NCBI RefSeq assembly: GCF_017254845.1
Contig: NZ_JAFKCU010000008.1
Coordinates: 62,001-126,000 of the forward strand
DNA length: 64,000 bases
Direction of reading: 5' to 3'
Source of the DNA: Algoriphagus pacificus
GTDB taxonomy: Bacteria > Bacteroidota > Bacteroidia > Cytophagales > Cyclobacteriaceae
Below the pieces are notes generated by a model. It saw only the letters and a list, made by a program, of their open reading frames with translations. It was not told the origin of the DNA and searched no databases. The position numbers were made by a program, and so were the translations under genes. Positions 8,965 through 17,355 of the stretch are shown here, in pieces; the stretch's first letter is position 1, and each line of letters opens with the position of its first letter.

Positions 8965-10209
8965 TTAAGAATAACGGGCCAAAACTTTTTTGACCAAAGA
9001 GCCGATCGTCAAACCTTGTCCAATAATTGAGAAGACTACGATGACATAGGTTACAGTCAGGAATAATTCCCGCTCCATTTGTGGCTCCAGAGATAGTGCC
9101 AAAGCAATGGAAATTCCTCCTCTGATTCCGCCCCAGGTCATCAATAAATTGGTTTTCGGGATGAAGTCCAGCTTTTTCTCAAAGATAGTCACTGGTCCAG
9201 CCAAGGAAAGATACCTAGCGATCAGAGAAACCGGAATAGCGATCAAACCAAAAATCAGATATTCTTCCTTGGCAGAAATAATCAGAAGCTCCAAGCCAAT
9301 TAAAACAAATAAAACCGCATTGAGGAGAACGTCAATCAGTTCCCAGAATTTGTCTACATAATTTTGGGTGGTTTCTGACCATGCGATTTTTGGCGATTTG
9401 TTTCCGATGAAAATCCCTGCTACCACTACCGCTAAGGGTCCGGAAACATGGATTTTGTGTGCCAAAATGGATAAGCCCATAACCAAGGCAAGAGTAATCA
9501 TTACTTCTGTTTCGTAATGGTCGATTACCTTCATCAGTTGAAATGTCAACCAACCAGTAACTAACCCAAGTGTTATTCCACCCACGACCTCTTCTAGGAA
9601 CAAAAGGCCAATTTCACCCGGACTAATGGCATCCAATCCCTGTTGGGCAATTTTGAAAATGACCAGAAAAACTACCACACCGACCCCATCATTGAAAAGG
9701 GATTCTCCTACGATTTTCACCTCCAATTTTTTGGGTGCATTCGCATCTTTCAAGATTCCTAAAACAGCAATTGGATCGGTTGGGGAAATCAAAGCACCAA
9801 ACAAAAGGCAATAGATGTAATTGATTTCATGCCCAAAAGCCATAAATACCCCATACATCATCGATCCAACCAAAAAGGTGGACAAAACCACTCCAATGGT
9901 TGCAAAAGTTGCTATCGGAGCTTTTAAAGTCTTCAAGGTATCAAGCTTCGTGTGCAGTGCGCCTGCAAAAAGAAGAAAGCTCAGCATCACATCAAGCAAA
10001 GCCGTTTCAAAATCAATGGATTGAATCAATAGCTCAGCTTCTTCAATGAAAAAGGGATTGATCTTTCCGAGAATCGTTATTCCAACTGTGAAAGCGATTG
10101 CGATAATCATCAATCCAATCGTAAATGGCAGCTTCAAAAATTTGGTATTGATGAATGCAAAAGCTGCAGATAAAACAATAAGAATGGTGATAATGGTAAA
10201 AATATTCAT
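8965..10209 (-). CDS. Sodium/proton antiporter, CPA1 (NhaP-like) family
   Basis: Inner-membrane cation:proton exchanger of 414 aa with about 12 hydrophobic segments and no long cytoplasmic C-terminal tail. Signature residues are present: ISPTDPIAVLG (T144-D145-P146) in the unwound helix, and GESLFNDGVG with N173-D174, the ND pair of electroneutral CPA1 exchangers. GPLAVVVAGIFIGN and the late WGGIRGGISIALAL stretch are also typical. It probably exports Na+ (or Li+/K+) in exchange for H+ and helps pH and salt balance. It stands alone. Confidence 0.9.
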   Translation of the reverse strand: MNIFTIITILIVLSAAFAFINTKFLKLPFTIGLMIIAIAFTVGITILGKINPFFIEEAELLIQSIDFETALLDVMLSFLLFAGALHTKLDTLKTLKAPIATFATIGVVLSTFLVGSMMYGVFMAFGHEINYIYCLLFGALISPTDPIAVLGILKDANAPKKLEVKIVGESLFNDGVGVVVFLVIFKIAQQGLDAISPGEIGLLFLEEVVGGITLGLVTGWLTFQLMKVIDHYETEVMITLALVMGLSILAHKIHVSGPLAVVVAGIFIGNKSPKIAWSETTQNYVDKFWELIDVLLNAVLFVLIGLELLIISAKEEYLIFGLIAIPVSLIARYLSLAGPVTIFEKKLDFIPKTNLLMTWGGIRGGISIALALSLEPQMERELFLTVTYVIVVFSIIGQGLTIGSLVKKVLARYS

Positions 10210-10255
10210 TGCGGAATTTTAATATTCAGGACATGTTTTGAATCCAAATTTTTGC

Positions 10256-10714
10256 TTATTCCTCCTCAGGAATTGCCATGGTGTGATTTCCCACTAAGTA
10301 GCATTTGCCAGCTATCTCCACATAGGTTCTCATAAAATGATAGCGAGTAGGAGTGGGGCCTCTGTCCACGACAGTAAACCCTGTCACTATTGCTGTATTT
10401 CCGACAATAGCCACTTTTACCTCACTTTGAGTTCTTGACCTGGTATTGCTGCTTCCTTGTTCCTCCTGTCTTTTCATACGCTTTACCATATCTTCTTTAG
10501 AATCTATCATGGAAGCATGGTTGTGTACCCATACAAATTCCTCTGAAAGCAAATCTTCAAAGAAAGCTGCTTTAGGATGAAGATTTGTCTCTTCCCATTT
10601 TGCATCAAGGGCTTTGATGTTTTCAGCTGTCATACAAGATTGCTGTGCCTGGGAAGCAAGAGAGAAGGTCAGAAAGAAAAGAAATAAAAGGATGTAAGGT
10701 TTCATTTTAATCAT
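10256..10714 (-). CDS. Secreted NTF2-like (DUF4440-type) protein
   Basis: A 152-residue protein with a signal peptide ending at ASQAQ and an NTF2/SnoaL-like alpha+beta cone fold. Typical features are LLSEEFVWVHNHASMIDSKEDMV near residue 60 and the strand pattern VKVAIVGNTAIVTGFTVVD. The family includes ketosteroid isomerase relatives and binding proteins; no catalytic assignment is possible. Two starts, at 10714 and at 10705 (MKPYILL), are equally plausible. It lies 46 bp upstream of the antiporter gene on the same strand, so co-transcription is possible. Confidence 0.75.
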   Translation of the reverse strand: MIKMKPYILLFLFFLTFSLASQAQQSCMTAENIKALDAKWEETNLHPKAAFFEDLLSEEFVWVHNHASMIDSKEDMVKRMKRQEEQGSSNTRSRTQSEVKVAIVGNTAIVTGFTVVDRGPTPTRYHFMRTYVEIAGKCYLVGNHTMAIPEEE

Positions 10715-10841
10715 GGGGATTTAAGCAATTATTGATCGTTTAATTTAAGGATTTAATAAAGATTGTAAGCCATCAAGTCTAAAAGCATCTGTCAAAAACT
10801 TGAATTTTCGATGAACCTGGAATTCGGAAAAGGCTTAAATT

Positions 10842-10874
10842 AAAAAATCCTGCCGCATCTGAGTTGCGACAGGA
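10842..10874 (-). terminator. Terminator after the DUF4153-like gene
   Basis: On the minus strand TCCTGTCGCA pairs with TGCGGCAGGA (one G-T wobble) around a 7-base loop, followed by TTTTTT. It lies 31 bp past the stop of the multi-span membrane protein gene. Confidence 0.75.
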
Positions 10875-10905
10875 AATCTTCTGAGACGGGTTTAAAATTC
10901 TTCTT

Positions 10906-12150
10906 TTATTGAAAGCTAAAAGCTATTGGGAAAATGAAAATTACGATTAATCCCCAGATGAAATAGATTGGGATAAACTTGGCAACCGCCACACCGACTT
11001 CAGCCAAATCACTCTTTTTTGAAACTGTTTTAAACAACCGATATGTCACGAGTACCAGATGTATCAAGATCAAAATATTGGCAACCAACACAGCTAGTCG
11101 ATTTGGTGTAAATCCCCATTCTGATATTCTGAAAATAATTGCAGATAGTGCGATTCCATTGACGATGATAGACACTAAGGAAAGAAAAAATAGAACCCAG
11201 ATATCTAATGTGATTTTACCTTTCTCTGAATTTTCTGCAATTGAGAAGAAAATCAAAGCCATTACTCCTATCAAAAGCAGGTTGAAAATCAGTAAAAACT
11301 CACGGTCATTGTAAGGGTCTTTTCCGGAATAAATAATTGCTCCTATGTATAAAACCAACATGATCAATACTGCTGGGCTGAATAGCTTAGCAACGATAGG
11401 AGTGACTTTATTGACTAACTGAGGATTGGTCTGGGTCAGGAATGTTGCCAAAATTGGAACGGACGGCAGGCCAAAAACAAGGATGTACTTTTCGAAAATC
11501 GGTTCCATGTTGATTCCAATCAATTCAAATAATCCAAAGGTGATTGCCATCAACAGAGCACCAGCTATTCCAAGAACAACACACATCACAGCTGCATCCC
11601 CATTGAATCTCAAAAACTCCAAACGAGGGTTTAAGCTCCTGAAATTATTTCCCGAAAAAGAAATGCCTAAAATGGCCCAAAGAAGCAAAGGCAAGTGGAT
11701 GCAAGCCAAAGCGATAGAGTCGCTGTCGGAATTATCAGGAAGCACATTGATATAGGTGATACAAATACTGATTATTCCTGCCAAGATTCCTATTGCTTGT
11801 CTTGAAAGAGCATTTTTCCAGGCGAAATAGGCGATAAGCACAGGGAAAACCACAAATCCTATGTTTCTGGGAAGAAAGAAATCTGGAGAAATGGAAAAAA
11901 TATCTGGAATCTTGCCGATCATTCCGGCTATGAAGCAGCCAATTGCCACGTAGATCAATTCATTTTTTGAGCCCCAAGAAATGGATGGGCTTTCGTAGCT
12001 GAGTCTGGCATTCCAGAATTCAATGGCAGGGTTTGACGTTTGCTCCTTTTTGATCTCTAATAGAGATTCTTTGAACTGGGATTTATTGGATCGGTAAAGC
12101 TTTTCCAAAAAAGCAGGATCGTCTAAGTGGGTTAATATTTCTTCTTTCAT
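10906..12150 (-). CDS. Polytopic membrane protein, DUF4153-like
   Basis: A 414-residue protein with a soluble N-terminal stretch of about 75 residues (MKEEILTHLDDPAFLEKLYRS) and then roughly ten membrane segments. The late motif ISEWGFTPNRLAVLVANILIL resembles the SxxGxTxxR-VL pattern of DUF4153 proteins. No function is known. The reading frame stays open upstream to 12327, but that part overlaps the DoxX-like gene and does not look like protein, so the ATG at 12150, 28 bp after the DoxX-like stop, is chosen. The two genes are likely one transcript. Confidence 0.72.
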   Translation of the reverse strand: MKEEILTHLDDPAFLEKLYRSNKSQFKESLLEIKKEQTSNPAIEFWNARLSYESPSISWGSKNELIYVAIGCFIAGMIGKIPDIFSISPDFFLPRNIGFVVFPVLIAYFAWKNALSRQAIGILAGIISICITYINVLPDNSDSDSIALACIHLPLLLWAILGISFSGNNFRSLNPRLEFLRFNGDAAVMCVVLGIAGALLMAITFGLFELIGINMEPIFEKYILVFGLPSVPILATFLTQTNPQLVNKVTPIVAKLFSPAVLIMLVLYIGAIIYSGKDPYNDREFLLIFNLLLIGVMALIFFSIAENSEKGKITLDIWVLFFLSLVSIIVNGIALSAIIFRISEWGFTPNRLAVLVANILILIHLVLVTYRLFKTVSKKSDLAEVGVAVAKFIPIYFIWGLIVIFIFPIAFSFQ

Positions 12151-12178
12151 GATGGAAGGGTTTAAGGATGTTTTATGG

Positions 12179-12922
12179 TTAATTTGAAGCTTGTGTATTG
12201 AGTTTTGAGTTTTCATAATCTTCCAAACAGTCGTCCAGAGAGCCGCCTTGGACGTGGATGCATTCGCAGAAAGTGAATCCCGCAGCTTCATTTTCTGTAC
12301 CCACAAATTGCTTTTGGCAGGATTCAAGTGAATTTTGAGGCATTACCTCATGGCCGAAAAGGGAGTATAGAACAACAAATACCATGGTGGATAAAACCCC
12401 GCCAGCGAATAAAAAAGGGAATTTTAGGCTGTATTTCTCTGGCTTTGGCAAGCTTACCTCTTTGGAATAACGGTTAAAAGGTAAGATGTACCTCAGTTTG
12501 TCATAATGCCAAGAAAGGATGTAAAGGTTTGCCAAGACCATCAGAGGAGAAGTGATATAAGAACCCACAAATCTCACTGCAAAAGATAAGATCCAGATGT
12601 TAACAATGATAGGTAAATAGAGCAATGCTCCCATTAAAACAGTTCTTGGGAACAGCAATAAAATAGCTGCCAAAACCTGCGCAATGCCAATAAATGTGTA
12701 GTAGTATCCGGTATGGTGAAGTGCTTCCAGATAAGCGCCCATCGGGTGAATTACAGATAAGCCGCTGGCAAACCGTTCGCCTAAAATTTTCACCATTCCG
12801 GCCACGATAAACGCGTAGGCTAATAGTATCCTGCAAAAAAGCTGCAATAACCAATACCATCGGTTCTGCTTGATTGTGAAGTAATAGGCTTCTAATTTTT
12901 GTGTAAAGTTTGAAGTAGTCAT
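12179..12922 (-). CDS. DoxX-like integral membrane protein
   Basis: A 247-residue protein whose first 150 residues have four or five membrane helices in the DoxX pattern (LLAYAFIVAGMVKILG, then IGIAQVLAAILLLFPRT and ANLYILSWHYD). A further helix lies near residue 175. The C-terminal tail carries four cysteines (ESCQKQF, FTFCECIH, DDCLED) and is probably outside the membrane. DoxX relatives serve as quinone-linked oxidoreductase subunits in some organisms; here nothing fixes a role. It lies in the same strand cluster as the winged-helix regulator, but 36 bp separate it from the preceding small membrane gene. Confidence 0.75.
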   Translation of the reverse strand: MTTSNFTQKLEAYYFTIKQNRWYWLLQLFCRILLAYAFIVAGMVKILGERFASGLSVIHPMGAYLEALHHTGYYYTFIGIAQVLAAILLLFPRTVLMGALLYLPIIVNIWILSFAVRFVGSYITSPLMVLANLYILSWHYDKLRYILPFNRYSKEVSLPKPEKYSLKFPFLFAGGVLSTMVFVVLYSLFGHEVMPQNSLESCQKQFVGTENEAAGFTFCECIHVQGGSLDDCLEDYENSKLNTQASN

Positions 12923-12958
12923 GAGATTTGATTTGTAATAGCCTCAAATGGAATTTGC

Positions 12959-13285
12959 TTAATCCCAGAGCCCTATCAGGCTGAAGGCAAACACGGCACT
13001 AAGCCAGATCGCGACGAAGTATAAGAGTGTGCTGAAAAGGATAGCTCCAAATTTTTTGGAACCAGAGGGAAACCAAACAAATCCCATCAGGTAAAAAAAC
13101 AAACCTCCAAATACACCGCCTAAAGGGATGAAAATCAATGGGACCCACATCCAGGATTCAAATAATTCGCTTTTGACTAGAATGAGAAACATCAACCAGG
13201 AAAAGGGAATACTCGCTCCAATAATCCCTGCGACTAATGCAGATTTGGCTTGGAAGCCTTTTAAGAATTCAATGTTTGTTTTCAT
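12959..13285 (-). CDS. Small membrane protein under a palindromic operator, function unknown
   Basis: A 108-residue protein with three or four hydrophobic segments (ALVAGIIGASIPFSWLMFLILV, WVPLIFIPLGGVFGGLFFYLMG, ILFSTLLYFVAIWLSAVFAFSL, each partly quoted). No family is recognised. The ATG at 13285 (MKTNIEFLKGF) is preferred because a palindrome ending 19 bp upstream, which overlaps the alternative upstream start, looks like its operator. The same palindrome precedes the operon that encodes the nearby regulator, so this gene is probably a regulon member. Confidence 0.6.
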   Translation of the reverse strand: MKTNIEFLKGFQAKSALVAGIIGASIPFSWLMFLILVKSELFESWMWVPLIFIPLGGVFGGLFFYLMGFVWFPSGSKKFGAILFSTLLYFVAIWLSAVFAFSLIGLWD

Positions 13286-13303
13286 GTTTATTTTAATTGA
13301 AAG

Positions 13304-13322
13304 TACTTTGAGATTCAAAGTA
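13304..13322 (-). promoter_or_regulatory. Palindromic operator, copy 1
   Basis: TACTTTGAGATTCAAAGTA: 7-base arms TACTTTG/CAAAGTA around 5 bases, 19 bp before the small membrane gene and just after the regulator stop codon. It shares 18 of 19 bases with the copy at 14256-14274. The flank AAAG on one side is also shared, so identity extends to 23 bp with one difference. Confidence 0.7.
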
Positions 13323-13337
13323 GATGCTTAAATTTTT

Positions 13338-13631
13338 TTAGGTCTTATTTTCTTTTATCAAATTTTCTAGGAATTCCAGATGGTTCTGAAAAGCTTTTTT
13401 ACCCGTCGAAGTAGCAGAGTAAGTGGTCAATGGTTTTCTGCCCACAAAGCTTTTAATGACCTCTATGTATTCCTGCTTTTCAAGGTTTTTTAAATGCGAA
13501 GCCAAGTTCCCATCAGTCACATCGAGCATTTCTTTGAAGGAATTGAAATCATATTCCTCATTGACCATCAGGATGGACATGACCCGAAGTCGGACCACAT
13601 TTTCAAACGCTTTGTCGTAATTCCCCTTCAC
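13338..13631 (-). CDS. Winged-helix transcriptional regulator (HTH_34 / ArsR-MarR-like)
   Basis: A 97-residue single-domain DNA-binding protein. Helix-turn-helix: FNSFKEMLDVTDGNLASHLKNLEKQEYI at about 29-56, followed by the wing FVGRKPLTTYSATSTGKKAF, the pattern of the winged-helix DNA-binding domain called HTH_34. There is no ligand domain or metal-binding cysteine pair. Its gene starts 1 bp after the upstream membrane protein ends, so they are translationally close. The 19-bp palindrome in front of that operon and again just downstream is the likely binding site, giving autoregulation (inference). Confidence 0.85.
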   Translation of the reverse strand: MKGNYDKAFENVVRLRVMSILMVNEEYDFNSFKEMLDVTDGNLASHLKNLEKQEYIEVIKSFVGRKPLTTYSATSTGKKAFQNHLEFLENLIKENKT

Positions 13632-13632
13632 C

Positions 13633-14247
13633 TTATCGGTCGTATTTATAGTACATCATGGATCCGTAGATGACATGTAGAATCCCAAATCCTCCAGCCC
13701 AAAACAGCAATCCGAACTGAGGGAAAAATGCTGCCAAAACCCCTAAGCCCAATTGTGAAAAGCCTAGTTTCTTAATTTCTCCCAAAGTGAAATGTGAGGC
13801 ACTGACCAATCCCAAGCCGTAGAAACATAACATGGCTGCAGGAATTAATTGAAAAGTATGCTCATGAACCAATGCGAAACAAAATAAACCACCGAGTAGG
13901 ACAGGAATAAATAATGCCTGCCAAAATCGCTTGCTTGCTGATGTCCAGAATTTTTGGGAGGCTTTTGCACTTTTTTGTTTGCTCATGGTCCAAGCTGAAA
14001 TCAATGCCAGTCCAAGGATCACCAGTGCCAAAGCGAGAATTCGCCAAATCAATTGAGAATCCGATAATTCATTAGCAGGGTCTCCCCATTCAGAAAGAGG
14101 AAAATAAATCCAATACCAAGCGATACCCGCTCCAATGATGGCATAGATTCCCGCCAAAACTCCAGATAACCCACTCAATGATAGAAAGCGTGTGCTCCGC
14201 TCCATCATGGATTTGATCTCAGCTAATTCTTGTTCCGGTTTTTTCAT
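13633..14247 (-). CDS. Membrane protein paired with the winged-helix regulator
   Basis: A 204-residue protein with a short charged N-terminal helix (MKKPEQELAEIKSMMERSTR) and six hydrophobic segments. Proteins with this start are often found directly before HTH_34 regulators in Bacteroidota, but no biochemical role is known to me. It is the first gene of a two-gene operon with the regulator. The palindromic operator lies 9 bp before its ATG, overlapping the expected promoter, which fits tight repression. Confidence 0.68.
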   Translation of the reverse strand: MKKPEQELAEIKSMMERSTRFLSLSGLSGVLAGIYAIIGAGIAWYWIYFPLSEWGDPANELSDSQLIWRILALALVILGLALISAWTMSKQKSAKASQKFWTSASKRFWQALFIPVLLGGLFCFALVHEHTFQLIPAAMLCFYGLGLVSASHFTLGEIKKLGFSQLGLGVLAAFFPQFGLLFWAGGFGILHVIYGSMMYYKYDR

Positions 14248-14255
14248 TTTAAAAG

Positions 14256-14274
14256 TACTTTGAGATACAAAGTA
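14256..14274 (-). promoter_or_regulatory. Palindromic operator, copy 2
   Basis: TACTTTGAGATACAAAGTA: arms TACTTTG/CAAAGTA, 5-base spacer, in front of the membrane protein-regulator operon. On the minus strand a TTTG (-33-like) lies just upstream and TACTTTTA, one mismatch from TAnnTTTG, partly overlaps the right arm about 21 bp later, so the palindrome fills the promoter core. Confidence 0.7.
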
Positions 14275-14440
14275 AATTCAAAGAATCGAAATTGCCATAC
14301 GAAGAAAAATATTTTTTAATCTTTCTAAGAAATCCAGCTCCATTCAAATTATTCGAGGCATTCCTTTCCACTTCCATTTTATCTCATTTAGAATTACCTA
14401 AATTGGAGCTTTAACAGGACGAATCACTCATTCAATATCC

Positions 14441-15796
14441 ATGAACTCAAAGCCTCTTTTAGCCCTATTGCTTTTTTTACTTTTTAGTCTGACTGCATTT
14501 TCACAAAATAAAATAATAACAGGTGGTTGGGTTTATGACAGCTCAACAAAAAGCTTCAAAAAGAATACTGGAGTTTATTTAGTCAATGGACTTTTTGGGA
14601 CAGGCTCAGAGAATGTCATGAATTGGGAAGTAATGTCTTTGACAGATGCCGACTATATTTTGCCAGGTTTGATTGATTTGCACGCACACTATCGGGTCAG
14701 TTATGATAACAAAGCCTATGATGATACTGTCGCGATGCCAAAAATATTCCTTGCGAATGGGGTAACTAGCACTTTTCCGGCAGGGGAAATTGAACCCGAG
14801 AAAATGTGGGATTTGCAACGGTCAATTGATTCAAACCAGCGTCCTGGCCCTAGGATTTTACATTCAGGACCATATTTCGGAACGGCCGCTCCTGATTGGA
14901 ATCCAGATTTTACTGAACAGGATATCCGTAAACGAGTGGATGAGTGGGCAAGAAAAGGAGCTTATGGATTCAAAGCGAAGGGCATCACCAAAGAGCATTT
15001 GGAGGTTTTGATAGATCAAGCCCATAAACATGATTTGACTGTCACAGGTCATCTTAATTCAGGCTACCGAAATTCAGTAAATCCACAGGAAGCAATTGAA
15101 ATGGGAATTGATAGGGTAGAGCATTTTTTGGGAGGAAGGTTGTTGGCCGATTCCATTGATGCCTACCAAAGTCTCAAGCAAATCGATCCAGCAGATCCAA
15201 GACTCGAGGAAATCATCCAATTGTACATAGAAAATGGGGTTTACTTTGACGCTACTTTAGCTACTTACGGTGCGATTGGGCAAGTCAAATCACTTGTTTT
15301 TATGGATTGGGCTTTTGAAGAGTTGTACTTTACTCCATTCACAGATAGAATCATCAAAAACATCAAACCTTCGGATTTCAATGCTTTATGTGCTTTGATT
15401 TATCCTGTTAAACAAGGGATTCTGAAGCGGTATTATGACGCTGGAGGATTGATTACTGTTGGCACTGATAGACCTTTTTTACTCGATAATTATTTGGGTG
15501 GAGGAATCGGTGGGTTTTTTATTCATAGAGAAATGGCAGCAATGGTGGAAGTTGGAATTCCTGCTGCAGAGGTGATTTATTTTGCCACTCAACAAAATGC
15601 AGAAGCATTGGGAATTGGTGATAAAGCTGGAAGTATCAGTCCGGGAAAATGGGGAGATATGATTATCGTTAAAGGAAATCCAATTGAAGATATCAACAGA
15701 ACCAGAACGGTTCATACTGTGATCAAAGCCGGGAAAGTCTATTCCTCCATGGATTTGAAGAATTCTGCAAAAGGCAAATTGGGACCCGTGGAGTGA
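14441..15796 (+). CDS. Secreted amidohydrolase-family enzyme
   Basis: Metal-dependent hydrolase of the amidohydrolase superfamily, 451 aa, with a signal peptide ending TAFSQ. The metal-site pattern is visible in order: DLHAHY (HxH) at about 80, GFKAKGITK (possible bridging lysine), TGHLN, RVEHFLGG and TVGTDRP. The ending GKWGDMIIVKGNPIEDI is the usual C-terminal strand of imidazolonepropionase/dipeptidase-like members. The substrate is unknown. A TAAATTGG element (one mismatch from TAnnTTTG) lies about 34 bp upstream. It is convergent with an alpha/beta hydrolase gene, with only 5 bp between the stops. Confidence 0.85.
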   Translation: MNSKPLLALLLFLLFSLTAFSQNKIITGGWVYDSSTKSFKKNTGVYLVNGLFGTGSENVMNWEVMSLTDADYILPGLIDLHAHYRVSYDNKAYDDTVAMPKIFLANGVTSTFPAGEIEPEKMWDLQRSIDSNQRPGPRILHSGPYFGTAAPDWNPDFTEQDIRKRVDEWARKGAYGFKAKGITKEHLEVLIDQAHKHDLTVTGHLNSGYRNSVNPQEAIEMGIDRVEHFLGGRLLADSIDAYQSLKQIDPADPRLEEIIQLYIENGVYFDATLATYGAIGQVKSLVFMDWAFEELYFTPFTDRIIKNIKPSDFNALCALIYPVKQGILKRYYDAGGLITVGTDRPFLLDNYLGGGIGGFFIHREMAAMVEVGIPAAEVIYFATQQNAEALGIGDKAGSISPGKWGDMIIVKGNPIEDINRTRTVHTVIKAGKVYSSMDLKNSAKGKLGPVE

Positions 15797-15801
15797 TCCA
15801 A

Positions 15802-16596
15802 TTACTTCTTTAGACTGTTCATGATAAACTCCAAAATAGGAGTGGGATCTTCCAAACTATGGGGGTGATGACCCACGCCTGGTTTGCCGATCAATTTAAT
15901 GGTTCCTCCAGCTTTTCTAAACTCTTCGGCTAATAATGCGGTGTTTTCTTCAAAGGAAACTACCTCGTCTGCTTCTCCATAGACATGTATTACTGGGATT
16001 TTTGCTTTTGCTACTGCAATGCTGGTATAGATGGGGATGCCTTTGAAATCCAAGACTGATACAGAATCGAGTCCATAGGCTTTTAAACATTTCTCCCAAT
16101 CAAACGGGCTGCCTTTTCCTGAATATAATCCTCCCGGCCAACTCTTAATGTCACAAACCGGTGCGTCGGCATAAATGGTAAAAACCTTGTCGGTGTTTTT
16201 CGCTGCCCAATTGTAGATGATCAGTCCACCTCTGCTCATTCCTTCCAAAACTACCTTTTGATTAAGATTAAATTCCTTTCGGCAATAGGCATAGAAATCA
16301 TCCCAGATTTTAACCGCTTCCTCATTTCCAAAAAGATCAGCGACATCCACATACACTACATGAAACCCTTTTTCCAATAAGGCTTTGTCTAACTGCGGTT
16401 CGTGCCCCCAAAATCTAGCTCTCCAAACCCAATAGCCATTTTTATTTGGTTTGTTAGGGAAAACTAACTTAGCAGGATGACCTTGGAAAGAGAAATTCCG
16501 GATGGTGTATTCATCGAAAATCCTCTCTTGGGAAAAGCTGACAGTGCTTAGAAATAGGCAAAAGCAAAAAAGAAATAGGACTTTGGTTTGATACAT
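15802..16596 (-). CDS. Secreted alpha/beta hydrolase
   Basis: A 264-residue alpha/beta-hydrolase with a signal peptide (MYQTKVLFLFCFCLFL... ending SFSQ). The nucleophile elbow is GMSRGG, the acid probably lies in HVYGEADEVVS, and the histidine in PGVGHHPHSLEDP. A WRARFWGHEPQLD stretch near the oxyanion loop is characteristic of a Bacteroidota group found near sugar-degrading genes. The frame is open upstream to 16692, but the ATG at 16596 begins the signal peptide and is preferred. Substrate unknown; probably an esterase. Confidence 0.8.
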   Translation of the reverse strand: MYQTKVLFLFCFCLFLSTVSFSQERIFDEYTIRNFSFQGHPAKLVFPNKPNKNGYWVWRARFWGHEPQLDKALLEKGFHVVYVDVADLFGNEEAVKIWDDFYAYCRKEFNLNQKVVLEGMSRGGLIIYNWAAKNTDKVFTIYADAPVCDIKSWPGGLYSGKGSPFDWEKCLKAYGLDSVSVLDFKGIPIYTSIAVAKAKIPVIHVYGEADEVVSFEENTALLAEEFRKAGGTIKLIGKPGVGHHPHSLEDPTPILEFIMNSLKK

Positions 16597-16701
16597 TCGG
16601 GTTTCGGCTAATTGATTTGATAAGTTAGAAAAAACGGGAAATTCGAAGATCATTTTTTTTGGTTCAATTGATAATATTGGAGGTTTTTCCAACTAACTTA
16701 C

Positions 16702-16727
16702 AAATACGATGAATTATCGTATTTTTG
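16702..16727 (+). promoter_or_regulatory. vapBC operator and -7 element
   Basis: Perfect inverted repeat AAATACGAT / ATCGTATTT around GAATT (16702-16724). The right arm overlaps TATTTTTG at 16720-16727, an exact TAnnTTTG element, 18 bp before the vapB ATG. This is where a VapB-VapC complex would bind to repress its own operon (established for the family; inferred here). Confidence 0.75.
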
Positions 16728-16744
16728 TTTAAATCCCTTACGTT

Positions 16745-16951
16745 ATGAAAATCACTGCATTAATTGAGGATGAATTGATTCAAGAAGTAATCAACACTTC
16801 AGGAGCAAAAAATGTGACCGAGGCGCTACGAATAGCTTTAAAAGACTATTTGGCTCGAAGGAAATTGTTGGATTTGGCAAAAGAGGTGGCAGCTGAGCCT
16901 ATAGAGTTTTATTATGGAGCGGATCAATTGCGTGACCAAAACCAGCGATGA
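16745..16951 (+). CDS. vapB: Antitoxin, VapB family
   Basis: A 68-residue antitoxin. The N-terminal half (MKITALIEDELIQEVINTSG, then NVTEALRIALKDYLARRK) is a ribbon-helix-helix-type DNA-binding fold of the VapB/AbrB-like antitoxin group. The C-terminal tail (EVAAEPIEFYYGADQLRDQ) is expected to wrap the toxin and block its active site. Its last four bases overlap the vapC start (ATGA), giving translational coupling. A palindromic operator precedes the gene. Confidence 0.85.
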   Translation: MKITALIEDELIQEVINTSGAKNVTEALRIALKDYLARRKLLDLAKEVAAEPIEFYYGADQLRDQNQR

Positions 16952-17325
16952 GAAAAGTACTGGTAGATACCTCTGTATGGATTGAATTCCTAAAAGGAAA
17001 TCCAGATTTTTTTCAACCTATGACTGAAATCATGGAAAACGGAGAGATTTACACGTTGGAATTGATTTTTGCCGAACTGCTTCAAGGCGTGAAAAATAAC
17101 CGTGAAAGAACCTTGATTAATGATTTCTACCAACAAATGAGAGTTTTGGATTCTCCGGGAATGATCGTTAAGGCAGGGGAGTTTGCAGGTACAAACAAAT
17201 TATTAGGAAGAGGGATAGGATTAATTGATGCGGTAATTATTTATGCTTCTATGCATTTTGGCCTTGAACTGTGGACTTTGGACCGAAAAATAATTGGTTT
17301 CATGAAAGATTTACCGGCATCATGA
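16948..17325 (+). CDS. vapC: Toxin, VapC-type PIN-domain ribonuclease
   Basis: A 125-residue PIN-domain endoribonuclease. Family acidic residues are all visible: D7 (VLVDTSVWIEFLKG), E43 (IFAELLQGV), D94 (GIGLIDAVIIYAS) and D112 (WTLDRK). The active site looks intact, so the pair should be functional. VapC toxins cleave tRNA or rRNA and stop translation until VapB is replenished. The target of this one cannot be predicted. A MITE-like repeat begins 30 bp downstream. Confidence 0.9.
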   Translation: MRKVLVDTSVWIEFLKGNPDFFQPMTEIMENGEIYTLELIFAELLQGVKNNRERTLINDFYQQMRVLDSPGMIVKAGEFAGTNKLLGRGIGLIDAVIIYASMHFGLELWTLDRKIIGFMKDLPAS

Positions 17326-17355
17326 AAAGATGAATTTAGAAATGATTTTAAACAA

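Noticed and set aside
12151-12327. Longer N terminus for the DUF4153-like protein
   Set aside because: The extension lies over the 3' end of the DoxX-like gene and has no sensible composition; ATG 12150 fits the gene gap.
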